This document shows positions 51,130 through 60,280 of a DNA stretch of 64,000 nucleotides, piece by piece. Below the pieces are notes generated by a model. The model worked only from the letters and a program-made list of their open reading frames with translations. It ran no database searches and was not told the DNA's origin. Position numbers and translations under genes: made by a program. Every line of letters begins with the position of its first letter. Positions within the stretch are counted from its first letter, which is position 1. Source of the DNA: Roseivivax sp. GX 12232 (lineage in GTDB: Bacteria > Pseudomonadota > Alphaproteobacteria > Rhodobacterales > Rhodobacteraceae); contig NZ_JAJSEC010000005.1 of assembly GCF_021272185.1 (NCBI RefSeq), positions 186,001 through 250,000 on the forward strand. Reading direction: 5' to 3'.

Positions 51130-52206
51130 ATGTCCCGCTCCAGACTGACGCAATCGAACCGGGCCGGATGGGCGATGGCGCTGCCGGGCTTCGGGCTGAT
51201 CGCCGTCTTCATCATCCTGCCGTTCTTCTTTGCCTTCGCGCTCAGCTTCACCAACCAACGGCTGATCTCGCCCAATCCGACCGAGTGGGTGGGCTTCGAC
51301 AACTACCGCCAACTCATGGGTCTCGGCGTCCTCACACTCGAACCCGAGCGCGACGAGGCGGGCGCTGTGATCCGCGACGAGGACGGCGCGATCGAATACC
51401 CGAGGCTGCGCAACTTCACCCGCGGCAATCCAGACTATGCCCATCTCGACGGCATGCGCGAATGGATGGGCTGGCCGTGGGGCGAGAACCGCGTGGTGGT
51501 GCTGGCGCGCGACGTCGTCTTCATGAAGGCGGTGGTCAACACGGTCACCTTCGTCGCGGTTGTGGCGCCGGTTCAAGCGGGGCTGGCGCTGGTATTGGCG
51601 CTGCTGATCAATCAGCGGCTCCGAGGCATCAACGTCTTCCGCACGATCTACTTCATGCCGGTCGTGGTCTCGATCGTCGTGGTCTCCCTGCTTTGGCGGT
51701 TCATCTATGATGGCAATGACGGGCTTCTGAACAACCTGCTCGAGACCCTCACCTTCGGCGCCTTCCAGCCGGTCGATTGGCTTGGAAATCCCGGAACGGC
51801 CCTTCCGTCAATCATGGCGATGTCAATCTGGCAGGCCGTCGGCTTTCACATGGTGATATGGCTCGCCGGGCTCCAGACAATCAGCCCGACGCTCTACGAG
51901 GCGGCCGATATCGAAGGCGCCTCGCGCTGGCAGACCTTTCGCTACGTGACCTGGCCCGGGCTCAGGAACACCGCCGTGCTGGTCCTGATCGTGATCACCA
52001 TGCAGGCCTTCGCACTGTTCGCCCAAATCGACGTGATGACCGGCGGCGGGCCGCTCGACAGCACGCAGACCATCGTCTTCCAGGCCGTGGAACGCGGCTA
52101 CGGCAAGCAGGACATCTCGGGCGGCTCGACAATCTCGGTGCTCCTGTTCCTGCTCGTTCTCACCATCTCGCTGATCCAGCGATACCTGACGCGGGAGCGG
52201 GACTAA
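51130..52206 (+). CDS. Sugar ABC permease, MalF/UgpA type
   Basis: 358 residues, longer than typical because of a hydrophilic loop of about 60 residues after the first helix (NYRQLMGLGVLTLEPERDEA onward). The EAA loop is LYEAADIEGASRWQTFRYVT. Its stop overlaps the next gene start as TAATG. Forms the channel with the downstream MalG-type permease. Confidence 0.92.
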   Translation: MSRSRLTQSNRAGWAMALPGFGLIAVFIILPFFFAFALSFTNQRLISPNPTEWVGFDNYRQLMGLGVLTLEPERDEAGAVIRDEDGAIEYPRLRNFTRGNPDYAHLDGMREWMGWPWGENRVVVLARDVVFMKAVVNTVTFVAVVAPVQAGLALVLALLINQRLRGINVFRTIYFMPVVVSIVVVSLLWRFIYDGNDGLLNNLLETLTFGAFQPVDWLGNPGTALPSIMAMSIWQAVGFHMVIWLAGLQTISPTLYEAADIEGASRWQTFRYVTWPGLRNTAVLVLIVITMQAFALFAQIDVMTGGGPLDSTQTIVFQAVERGYGKQDISGGSTISVLLFLLVLTISLIQRYLTRERD

Positions 52207-53084
52207 TGGCCCAGATAGATCCATCCAATCGCGGCCTGCGCCTGGCCGCCCGCTACGCGGTGCTGGTGCTGATCGCCGTGATCTTCATCTTCCCGCTGGT
52301 CTTCATGGTGGTGAGCTCGCTCAAGCCGGACCAGCAGCTCCTGTCCGACACCGGCAGCCTGCGGGCCTTCCTGCCGGTGGGCGACATCAGCCTCGACAAC
52401 TACGCCGCCGCCTTCCAGCGCGCGCCGGTGGGGCTGTTCATCTTCAACTCCGTGCTGGTGACGGGTGTGACCGTGCTGCTGTCGCTTCTGGTCTGCTCGC
52501 TCGCGGCCTTCGCCTTCGTCTTCCTCGAATGGCGCGGCTCGGGGCTCCTGCTTTCGATCATCCTCGCCACGCTGATCGTGCCGTTCGAAACCATCGCCAT
52601 CCCGCTGCTTCTGATCGTCAACCAGCTGCCCTGGATCGGGTTTGACGGGATCAGCACTGGCTGGCTCAACAGCTACAGGGTGCAGATCCTGCCCTTCGTA
52701 TCGGACGGTCTGACGATCTTCCTCTTCGTGCAATATTTCCGCGACCTGCCGCGCGAGCTCATTGAGGCGTCCCGGGTCGAGGGCGCGAGTTGGTGGATGA
52801 TTTACCGGCGCATCGTCATGCCGCTCTCGGGGCCTGTGCTGGCGACCGCGGCAATCCTGAAATTCCTGGTGATGTACAACCAGTACCTCTGGCCGCTGAT
52901 GGTGGTTCAGGACGAAGGATACCGACCGGTCATGGTGGGTCTCCAGTACTTCTTCCAGCTCAACCGCGCCTGGGGCGAGATCATGGCCTACCTGTCGCTG
53001 ATCACCCTGCCGGTGCTCGCCTTCTACTTCGTACTACAACGCGCCTTCATTTCCTCGATCGCCTCGACCGGCGTGAAGGGCTGA
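52206..53084 (+). CDS. Sugar ABC permease, MalG/UgpE type
   Basis: 292 residues from ATG 52206 (overlap of one base with the preceding stop). EAA loop: LIEASRVEGASWWMIYRRIV. Six helices predicted. The upstream open frame to 51777 is a shadow of the partner permease. Confidence 0.93.
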   Translation: MAQIDPSNRGLRLAARYAVLVLIAVIFIFPLVFMVVSSLKPDQQLLSDTGSLRAFLPVGDISLDNYAAAFQRAPVGLFIFNSVLVTGVTVLLSLLVCSLAAFAFVFLEWRGSGLLLSIILATLIVPFETIAIPLLLIVNQLPWIGFDGISTGWLNSYRVQILPFVSDGLTIFLFVQYFRDLPRELIEASRVEGASWWMIYRRIVMPLSGPVLATAAILKFLVMYNQYLWPLMVVQDEGYRPVMVGLQYFFQLNRAWGEIMAYLSLITLPVLAFYFVLQRAFISSIASTGVKG

Positions 53085-53109
53085 CACCACCAATTCGCAA
53101 GGACACCGC

Positions 53110-54096
53110 ATGACCCTCGCACTCGAAAACCAATGGATCTGGGACAGCTGGTACACCCACGACGGACAGCGCTGGCACGGGTATTTCCTCAAGGCGAACA
53201 AATCCCTTGGCGACCCCGAGCTGCGGCACTTCAACGTCAGCCAGGGCCATGCGATTTCCAATGACCTGGTGAACTGGGAGCATCTTGGCACTTGCCTCGC
53301 GCCCTCCGAAGGCCCTGCCTTCGACGACACCACGACCTGGACAGGATCGGTGGTTCAGGGGCCCGACGGGCTTTGGCATCTGTTCTACACCGGCGGCGGC
53401 TCGGCGGAAAAGGGTCTCTACCAACGCATCGGTCATGCCACGTCGACGGACATGCACAGCTGGGAACGGGTCGGCACCGGCCTCTGCCTCGACATGGAAG
53501 GACCGAACGCCGCGCATTATGAGCGCGAACACGCGGTCGGCCATTGGCACGACCGGGCAATGCGCGATCCCTTCGTGATGAAGGACCCGGAGTGCGATGG
53601 CTGGCTGATGTATTTCACCGCTCGCGCTCCGGGCATCGCGGAGGCCAATGCCGGTGGCGCCATCGGCTTTGCCACGTCGCCTGACCTCTATGAGTGGACG
53701 CTGCAGCCGCCGGTTTTCGTCGGAGGCTATGGCCAGCTCGAAGTGCCGCAAGTCTTTGAAATCGAGGGGCGCTGGTACTGCCTGTTCTGCACCGCGGCCG
53801 AGCATTGGTCCGAGGAGCGCCGGGCCAATTCCGGCACCGCGCCGGTCACGGGCAACCACTATCTCATGGGCGATAGCCCGCGCGGTCCATGGCGTGTGGC
53901 CCCGGGTTTCCTCGACGGCGCCCTGCCCTGCTACCGCTACGCGGCCCAGGTGCTGATGAGGGATACCGGGCCAGTGCTGATGGGCTTCCGAGACGGCGAC
54001 AAGAAGACTTTCGGTGGCTACGTGATGGACCCGGTTCCGCTGAAAACCGACGCCGAGGGACTGCTGCATATCGAGGCTTCCGAGGGGGAGGACTGA
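53110..54096 (+). CDS. Cytoplasmic GH68/GH32-like (clan GH-J) beta-fructosidase
   Basis: 328 residues, no signal peptide, so intracellular. Clan GH-J landmarks: NQWIWDSWYTHDG with candidate nucleophile Asp12 (GH68 form WDSW), WTGS at 77-80, AMRDPFVM with the Arg152-Asp153-Pro154 motif, and QLEVPQVFEIEG with candidate acid/base Glu211. It is shorter than typical levansucrases or invertases (no beta-sandwich module). Within a LacI-ABC operon it most likely hydrolyses an imported fructoside. Exact substrate unknown. Confidence 0.8.
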   Translation: MTLALENQWIWDSWYTHDGQRWHGYFLKANKSLGDPELRHFNVSQGHAISNDLVNWEHLGTCLAPSEGPAFDDTTTWTGSVVQGPDGLWHLFYTGGGSAEKGLYQRIGHATSTDMHSWERVGTGLCLDMEGPNAAHYEREHAVGHWHDRAMRDPFVMKDPECDGWLMYFTARAPGIAEANAGGAIGFATSPDLYEWTLQPPVFVGGYGQLEVPQVFEIEGRWYCLFCTAAEHWSEERRANSGTAPVTGNHYLMGDSPRGPWRVAPGFLDGALPCYRYAAQVLMRDTGPVLMGFRDGDKKTFGGYVMDPVPLKTDAEGLLHIEASEGED

Positions 54097-54097
54097 C

Positions 54098-55174
54098 ATG
54101 GCGACCGTGAAACTGAAGGATATCCGAAAGCGCTATGGCGCGACGGAAGTGATCAAGGGCATCGACCTTGAGATCGAAGATGGCGAGTTCGTCGTCTTCG
54201 TCGGCCCCTCCGGCTGCGGCAAGTCCACCTTGCTTCGGATGATCGCGGGACTGGAGACGATCTCCGATGGCGCGCTCGAAATCGGCGGGCGTGTGGTGAA
54301 CGAAGTGCAGCCGAAGGAACGCGGCATCGCCATGGTGTTCCAGAGCTACGCGATCTTCCCGCATATGACCGTGCGCGAGAACATCGGTTTCGGCTTGACC
54401 GTTGCCAGAGCCCAGAAGGCCGAAAAGGAGGCCGCCGTTCAGGAAGCGGCACGTATCCTGCAGATGGAACATCTGCTTGATCGTCGGCCCAGCCAGCTGT
54501 CCGGCGGCCAGCGCCAGCGCGTCGCCATCGGCCGGGCGATCACCAGGAAACCGGAGGTTTTCCTGTTCGACGAACCGCTCTCAAACCTCGACGCGGCCCT
54601 CCGGATGGACATGCGGATGGAGATTGGCCGGCTGCACAAGGAGCTGAAGACAACGATGGTCTACGTGACCCACGACCAGGTCGAAGCGATGACGCTGGCC
54701 GACAAGATCGTCGTGCTCAAGGACGGTGAGGTGCAACAGGTCGGCGCGCCGATGGATCTGTACCACAACCCCGCCAATCTCTTTGTCGCGAAGTTTCTCG
54801 GCGCACCTTCGATGAACCTGATCGAGGTCGAGGTGGCCGAGGCGCGCGCAGGCACCGCGGTTGTGACCAACCCCGCACTCGACCCGATCGAGCTGCCGTG
54901 TCAGGTCGACGGGCTGAGGGCGGGCGAAAAACTCACGCTCGGATTGCGGCCCCAGTACCTGTCCCCGTCTCTCGATCCCTCCGAGGGCAAGCTGCATGGC
55001 AAGGTGACCTTGACCGAGAGGCTCGGCTCGGAGACCGTCGTCGATCTGGAGCTCACCGATGGCAGCTCGCTCATCGCCGCGCTCTCCGAAGACGCGATGT
55101 TCGAGCGCGGACGCGAAGTGAGTTTGACCTTCCGCCCCGAGCAGACACATCTGTTTCGACCCGGCGCCGACTGA
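54098..55174 (+). CDS. Sugar ABC transporter ATPase, UgpC/MsmK type
   Basis: 358 residues, ATG one base after the glycosidase stop. Walker A GPSGCGKSTLLRMIAGLE, signature LSGGQRQRVAIGRAITRKPE, Walker B EVFLFDEPLSNLDAALRMDM, and a C-terminal TOBE-type domain (LTLGLRPQYLSPSLDPSEGK) as in MalK/UgpC. Energises the two permeases of this operon. Confidence 0.94.
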   Translation: MATVKLKDIRKRYGATEVIKGIDLEIEDGEFVVFVGPSGCGKSTLLRMIAGLETISDGALEIGGRVVNEVQPKERGIAMVFQSYAIFPHMTVRENIGFGLTVARAQKAEKEAAVQEAARILQMEHLLDRRPSQLSGGQRQRVAIGRAITRKPEVFLFDEPLSNLDAALRMDMRMEIGRLHKELKTTMVYVTHDQVEAMTLADKIVVLKDGEVQQVGAPMDLYHNPANLFVAKFLGAPSMNLIEVEVAEARAGTAVVTNPALDPIELPCQVDGLRAGEKLTLGLRPQYLSPSLDPSEGKLHGKVTLTERLGSETVVDLELTDGSSLIAALSEDAMFERGREVSLTFRPEQTHLFRPGAD

Positions 55175-55988
55175 GGGCTCGTTGACAACAGGACGTCCCT
55201 GAAGCGACCACCTGATTGCGGCGTGATCATCGCTGCGGCAACTGTGGTGTGACCGGCAACGAATTCAGTTGGGGGTTGGCGGCGATCAAGGTCTTAGAGG
55301 GCGGGATGCGGAGCATTGCTCCGGCTGCGAAGCAATAGCGAGTAAGGGCGGGGAGCAGTCATTCGCTGCAGAAACCACAGATGACTGCTTCGGGCCGCAA
55401 GCGAACTTTTGTGGGAGGTCGAGCGAACTTCAGGGTGAACGCCTTCTGCGCCTCCGTAGATTTCGATGCCTGCATGCGTTTCCGGCCCTCTCCCAGCCAC
55501 GAAAGATTATCCGAAAACTCCAGCTTCAAACGCTCCAGTTTTCACGGGGCAGACCACTTACAGGAAAACCTCAGTTTCGAACGGACCAGATCGTGGGGTG
55601 TAGGTCATCTGGAACTGCGACGGCCAAGTTGTGCGCCAATCCGGCTCTCAGGGCGAACAACCTATAGTAGATGATCTTTGAAAGTTTCACTTTAAATACG
55701 CCAGAATGCAATTTATAGTTGATTTGCACCCAGGGACGGTGGCTCTAAGCGCGCAGCCAAACTTAGTGGCGCGATGTGCCACCGTCCCAATGCAGCCGGA
55801 ATGCCCAGGACCGCGCAACAACGCAGCCCATTTCCAACTTCGTACGCGACAAAAAAAATGCCCCGCTGCCGAGAGGGTACAAGGCAGCGGGGACTTTTGG
55901 GGGCGTGAGTCAACATCTTGCTGTCACTTCACAATAGTCGCAGTTTTTGCCTTTATTGCAAGAACTTATTGACCAGGCCTCGCGACTT
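55175..55988. other. Long non-coding accessory region
   Basis: About 810 bases with lower GC than the operon before it. Short open frames are present on both strands without signal peptides, motifs or good start sites. A CATTCGCTGC/ATGACTGCTTCGGGCC stretch near 55361-55395 looks like intergenic sequence dispersed in roseobacters (from memory). The right end holds a strong minus-strand terminator (55861-55892). Confidence 0.5.
55861..55892 (-). terminator. Strong intrinsic terminator for the Pro-rich/RTX genes
   Basis: CCCCGCTGCC and GGCAGCGGGG form a perfect 10-bp stem with a 12-nt loop. On the minus strand this is followed, two bases later, by eight T residues (complement of 55851-55858). 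It is placed about 100 nt after the stop at 55989. Confidence 0.85.
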
Positions 55989-56450
55989 TTAGTCGAGCCC
56001 CCATAGGCATAGGCAAAACCGATTGAGCGACTTCTGCGCTCGAGCTGACACGCTCTCACTGAGGCTGATGAAGTGCTCGTCTCCCTGTGTGACGCACTTC
56101 GCGACAATCGGCCTCTGAGGGTGCAGCTTATGGCAAAACTTCTTCCCCTCTTTGTAAAACCGGTGCTCCACGTTGTGGGTGAACTTGACCACCATCCCTT
56201 GGGGTGTCGGCTCACAGACCACTGTGTGCTCCACGCGCGGCACCTCGGGGACCTTTGGCTTCGGCGGGGTCTTCGGAGGATTCTCCGGGGGGTTCTCAGG
56301 CGGGTTTTCCGGAGGATTTCCGGGGGGCTCGCTCGGCGGATCAAAGCTCGGACGATCATAGGTTGGCTCTGGAGGCGGTGTTGGCAATGCATGTGCCGCC
56401 CCGGTCGCGAACATCGCCGCAATCGCCATCAGTGCAATTAGCTTGTTCAT
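55989..56450 (-). CDS. Secreted proline-rich repeat protein of unknown function
   Basis: 153 residues from ATG 56450 (MNKLIALMAIAAMFATGAAH), a clear signal peptide. The mature N-terminus is proline-rich with a PPENPPE-type pentad repeat (about residues 45-70) of near-identical codons. A C-terminal domain of about 80 residues has four cysteines (VVCEP, KFCHKL, AKCVT, FCLCL region). An outer-wall or surface linker plus a small disulfide domain is likely. It lies 17 bp downstream of the RTX gene and shares its terminator. Confidence 0.65.
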   Translation of the reverse strand: MNKLIALMAIAAMFATGAAHALPTPPPEPTYDRPSFDPPSEPPGNPPENPPENPPENPPKTPPKPKVPEVPRVEHTVVCEPTPQGMVVKFTHNVEHRFYKEGKKFCHKLHPQRPIVAKCVTQGDEHFISLSESVSARAQKSLNRFCLCLWGLD

Positions 56451-56467
56451 TTGTGTGCCCTCTGTCC

Positions 56468-57508
56468 TCAAACGAAGCGATCCGTGCCGAAAGCGGCAAC
56501 CTGGTCAGCGGATACGGCGTGTCCGGTCGCGCGAAGAATTGCGACCGGGTCTGTTCCAACCAGGACCGTCGTATCGCCGGTGACCGGATCCAGCTCGGTT
56601 GTGATGTCACCGTCGAGCCCAGCATCGATGTCATAGGTGATGAACAGCAGGTCGTCGGCGCCGAAGTCTTCGACGACAGGCGGCGCGCTCGGGTCAACCC
56701 AGGTCCCTGTATAAAAGAGGTCCGCCCCTTCTCCGCCTGTAGCGGAGTCGCCGGTGCCCATGATCAGGTTGTCCGGCCCATCTCCACCATCCAGCACATC
56801 TGGATCTGTGAGGTCCTCTTCCCGGAACCGGTCGTCGTTCTGGCCATCGGTGTAGCCATAAAGCGTGTCGTTCTCGGCGCCGCCGTTCATGGTGTCCGAC
56901 CCGGTGTTGCCGCGGAGGAAATCTCCGTCGTCACCGCCGACCATGCTGTCGTCGCCCTCACCACCGAACAGAAAATCGATGCCCGCGCCACCGTCCATAG
57001 TGTCGTCGCCGGTACCGCCAACTATCTCGTCGTTGCCGTCTCCCCCATCGAGAGAGTCGTCTCCCTCGTCTCCGAAGAGTTGGTCGAAGCCGTTCCCACC
57101 GGTGATCGTGTCGTTGCCCGCCTCGCCGGCCAGCAAGTCATCCTGGTCTCCACCGGAGATGAGGTCGTCGCCCTCTGCTCCATAAATCGAGTCAAATCCC
57201 GGGCCACCTTGCGCGGTATCGTTGCCTTCGCCGGCATCGATAACATCATCTCCCTCGCCGCCGTCGATGCTGTCGTCACCGGCTTCCCCAACCAAAGTGT
57301 CGTCGTCTGATGTGCCATCGAGTGTATCGTCGCCATCAGTGCCGCGAAGAACATCGTCGAGTGGACCGCCGCCGACATCACCGCCACCGTCGCCACCGCC
57401 GTCGTCTCCATGGGAGCTGTCGGCATCGTCGTCGTCACTGCCGCCGTCGCCGCCACCCATCACCGCAAAGCCCGCAAAGCCTGCCAACAACAATAGTAAG
57501 AATTCCAT
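56468..57508 (-). CDS. RTX (hemolysin-type calcium-binding repeat) protein
   Basis: 346 residues from ATG 57508. N-terminal hydrophobic stretch (MEFLLLLLAGFAGFAVMGGG), then an Asp/Gly linker. Then about ten nonapeptide repeats of the GGxGxDxUx type (GEAGDDSIDGGEGDDVIDAG and others), which bind calcium in a parallel beta-roll. A C-terminal domain without repeats (VVEDFGADDLLFITYDIDAG) is typical of the type I secretion end in roseobacter RTX proteins. No catalytic domain is seen. Probably surface-attached or secreted. Confidence 0.85.
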   Translation of the reverse strand: MEFLLLLLAGFAGFAVMGGGDGGSDDDDADSSHGDDGGGDGGGDVGGGPLDDVLRGTDGDDTLDGTSDDDTLVGEAGDDSIDGGEGDDVIDAGEGNDTAQGGPGFDSIYGAEGDDLISGGDQDDLLAGEAGNDTITGGNGFDQLFGDEGDDSLDGGDGNDEIVGGTGDDTMDGGAGIDFLFGGEGDDSMVGGDDGDFLRGNTGSDTMNGGAENDTLYGYTDGQNDDRFREEDLTDPDVLDGGDGPDNLIMGTGDSATGGEGADLFYTGTWVDPSAPPVVEDFGADDLLFITYDIDAGLDGDITTELDPVTGDTTVLVGTDPVAILRATGHAVSADQVAAFGTDRFV

Positions 57509-57947
57509 TTCTACCCCCCGGATCACGGAAAGAATCATGCCGGAAGGGTGACACGAAAAATGCCTAAGCCCGCCACATTTCTGCCAAAGTCACCATTTTC
57601 GGATCAAAGCCTCCCCAGACCTGCGACTGTTTCCCGATCGCAGATTTTTTGGGACAGAGCATGCCTTGGTAGTACGGTTGCGCTACCGACCCTGCGCACA
57701 AAAAGACCAGGGTACGCAGGCAGCGGACTGTGCAAATACGATGCGAGCGGTGTGTAACGAGGTGCAGGAACGGCCCATGGCCACCGTTCGCGCCAGGTCC
57801 GAGACATTTCCGCCCCCTGCCCGAAACAGGCGTTCTCTTGCCAACCTTGGTGACCTCGGGGCGCTGGAAGAAAAGCGGAGAGCCGCCGTTCACCGTATCT
57901 GGGATGAACGATCCCTCTTGCCGGCAGGGACCGACCAGCTCGGCGTC
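57509..57947. other. Intergenic region upstream of the RTX gene
   Basis: About 440 bases. It should carry the RTX promoter on the minus strand and the 3' flank of the integrase gene. No gene was recognised; open frames lack protein-like features. Confidence 0.45.
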
Positions 57948-58580
57948 TCAGAGCTCCACCGATTCAGAGATAGCGAGCGCATCTTCGAGATCGATACCGA
58001 GGTAGCGCACAGTGCTATCCATCTTCGTATGGCCGAGCAGGAGCTGCACGGCGCGGAGGTTTCCAGTCTTGCGATATATCTGCGCCACCTTGGTTCGCCT
58101 CATGGAGTGAGTGCCATAGGCGCTTGGCTCGAGACCGATCGAAGTCACCCAGTCCTGCACGAGGCGGGCATATTGCCGTGTCGAGATATGTTGGCGTTCG
58201 TGAATGCGCCCGGGCCAGAGGTGCTCAGACCCGATCATCAGCGGAGCCTCGAGCCAAGCCGCGACCGCTTTTCGAGTCCTCTCGGTGATTTCGAAGCTGA
58301 CCGGCCTCCGGGTTTTGCTCTGGACGATAGAGGCGCGGCGCTTGACCTGTCCGGCCGCATAGACGTCGGCGACCTTCAGCTTCACCAGGTCGCATCCGCG
58401 CAACTTGCTGTCGATGGCGAGATTGAAGAGCGCCAGCTCGCGAGTCTGCTGCGCGATCTCGAGGCGCACCCGGATCGCCCATACATGTTGCGGTTCGAGC
58501 GCACGCTTCTGGCCGACGATGCGGCCCTTGTTCCAAGCGGGACGGCAAGCGCGGATGGCTGGCAGGTTTGCGGTCTGCAT
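57948..58580 (-). CDS. Minimal tyrosine recombinase/integrase
   Basis: 210 residues from ATG 58580 (MQTANLPAIRACRPAWNKGR). All catalytic residues are present: Arg61 (SKLRGCDLVKL), Lys89, His158-x-x-Arg161 (GTHSMRRTKVAQIYR), His184 (LLGHTKMDST) and Tyr193. No arm-binding or full core-binding N-terminal domain, so it is close to the smallest functional size. Such short integrases are frequent in Rhodobacterales genomes. The longer frame from 58730 is unlikely. It marks the second accessory zone. Confidence 0.85.
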   Translation of the reverse strand: MQTANLPAIRACRPAWNKGRIVGQKRALEPQHVWAIRVRLEIAQQTRELALFNLAIDSKLRGCDLVKLKVADVYAAGQVKRRASIVQSKTRRPVSFEITERTRKAVAAWLEAPLMIGSEHLWPGRIHERQHISTRQYARLVQDWVTSIGLEPSAYGTHSMRRTKVAQIYRKTGNLRAVQLLLGHTKMDSTVRYLGIDLEDALAISESVEL

Positions 58581-58749
58581 GGTGGTTCCTCCGATCCACC
58601 ACGCCCGCCACATCTTCGGCACCTTGCCGACGGCCGAGCATAGCAAACCTGCTGTGCCGCCCGAAGATTCCGCAACTGGAGCGTCCCGCGCTGCCGCAAG
58701 ACCGTTTCGACCCCATACCCACCGTCGCACGGTCTGGTAGAGTGGTCGA

Positions 58750-59238
58750 ATGACCGGGACCCAAAACTATCGCTTCCGCAGAGCTAATGTGGATGATCTC
58801 GCCTTGATCAGAGCGTGGCAGTTGAAATCGCATGTTCGGGAATGGTGGGACGCAAATGAGCCGTATGCAGAAGCGGATTTAGCTGATCCTCGGGTGGCTC
58901 GCTGGATCGTTTCATTCGGCATGCGGCCCTTCGCGTTCATGCAAGACTACACGGTCCACGGTTGGGGCGATCATCATTTTGACCATCATCCCAAAGGGAC
59001 GCGGGGTATTGATCAGTTTATCGGTGAGCCTGACATGGTCGGCATTGGGCACGGATCGGCTTTTATCGGGACAAGAATGCAGGCGCTCTTCGATGAGGGG
59101 GCACCTATCATTGCGACCGATCCGCATCCGGACAATGCGAGAGCAGTAGCAGTATACAAGAAGCTGGGTTTCTCGCCGTCAGGACCGCTTCAGGAGACGG
59201 ACTGGGGCTTGATATTACCAATGACTGCGAGGCGGTAG
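58750..59238 (+). CDS. GNAT acetyltransferase related to AAC(6')-I aminoglycoside acetyltransferases
   Basis: 162 residues from ATG 58750. It resembles AAC(6')-Ib-type enzymes: an early HVREWWDANEPYAEADLADP (acceptor side), then RGIDQFIGEPDMVGIGHGSA, the acetyl-CoA loop, and ATDPHPDNARAVAVYKKLGF. Lower GC than its surroundings and next to an integrase, as expected for an acquired gene. Whether it acetylates aminoglycosides cannot be told from sequence alone. Confidence 0.75.
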   Translation: MTGTQNYRFRRANVDDLALIRAWQLKSHVREWWDANEPYAEADLADPRVARWIVSFGMRPFAFMQDYTVHGWGDHHFDHHPKGTRGIDQFIGEPDMVGIGHGSAFIGTRMQALFDEGAPIIATDPHPDNARAVAVYKKLGFSPSGPLQETDWGLILPMTARR

Positions 59239-59570
59239 GCAAAGCAGCCCAAACGACGGCTTTGTCCCGCAGTGCGGACGTTCGGCGCCAGATCATGCTG
59301 TTTGACGCAATCGAGGGCCGGTTTGGGGAAGGAGCGGCGCAGCGACTGGTCGACCTTCGAATGGCAGGTGAGGGCCGGAAACCGCCATGATCAACTCCAG
59401 CCCGGCATCTGAAATTCTTTATCCATTCAACGGCCGCTGCCGCCCGCCGTGCGCCCAATTGCGCCAAACCACGAGCGACTGACAGCTGTGGAGCATTGGG
59501 TATGTCTTTTTGGCGTGGAGCATCACTGGGTTGAGCCCAGTCCTCACGACCTTTTTCCGGGTCTCTGTTC
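59239..59570. other. Spacer with short reading-frame remnant
   Basis: About 330 bases. A plus-strand frame at 59295-59390 encodes LFDAIEGRFGEGAAQRLVDL and ends GEGRKPP; it looks protein-like but is only about 31 codons, probably the tail of a lost gene. Nothing else is recognised. Confidence 0.35.
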
Positions 59571-60224
59571 TCACTCGCGCACGATCCGATAGTTGAAATC
59601 CGCGCTTCCCACCACGCCCCACATCCGCAGCCAGAAAGGCATCAATCCCTCGAGCCCGCGAGCGGCCGAGAGAGGGCCCATATCGATCGGCGCTGTCCAA
59701 CCCAGCTCCGCGAGGAACTCGCGGGTCTCGGCCTTCGCGGCATCTATGTCACCACACAGGAAAGCATCGCTGTCACCGGGCACGCGGCCGGGATCGACCA
59801 TGACCTCGTGGTTCATCGTGTTCAGCGCCTTGACCACCCGCGCCTCTGGTAGGTGCGCCTGGAGCGCCTCGCCCGCCGATGTGGTGTTCGACAATTCAGG
59901 CACGAGGATCGGCGGCATACCCTTCGAGAAGTCGAGCGGGTTGGTCACGTCGATCACCGTCTTACCGGCAACCGCGGCATTGCCGAGCGCTTCAGCAAGG
60001 GCCACGATCTGCGCGCCGTTCACCGCAACGATCACCCGTTCTGCCCAGGCGGCGACTTCGGCGAACGTGCCTTGCCCCGCCCGCTCGCCGCGCGCTTTCA
60101 CCCATTCGGTGGCCTTCTCATTGTCCGCCGTGCGGGCGCCCATGCGAACCTCGTGGCCCAGTGTGTGCAGCCGGGATGCCAGGGTGTGTCCGACCATGCC
60201 GGTGCCAAGAACCGCGTATTTCAT
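59571..60224 (-). CDS. NADP-binding F420-dependent oxidoreductase-like protein
   Basis: 217 residues from ATG 60224 (MKYAVLGTGMVGHTLASRLH), with the GxGxxG Rossmann start of the F420_oxidored (NADPH:F420 reductase/ProC-like) family and VIDVTNPLDFSKGMPPILVP. The family name does not mean F420 is used; in proteobacteria members usually act with NADP on unknown substrates. It lies 56 bp downstream of the SDR gene on the same strand and is probably cotranscribed. Confidence 0.87.
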   Translation of the reverse strand: MKYAVLGTGMVGHTLASRLHTLGHEVRMGARTADNEKATEWVKARGERAGQGTFAEVAAWAERVIVAVNGAQIVALAEALGNAAVAGKTVIDVTNPLDFSKGMPPILVPELSNTTSAGEALQAHLPEARVVKALNTMNHEVMVDPGRVPGDSDAFLCGDIDAAKAETREFLAELGWTAPIDMGPLSAARGLEGLMPFWLRMWGVVGSADFNYRIVRE

Positions 60225-60280
60225 CTGTATTCTCCTCTTTGTCGGAGGACTGGCCGGAGAGGCCGACCAGCCCGTTTCGA

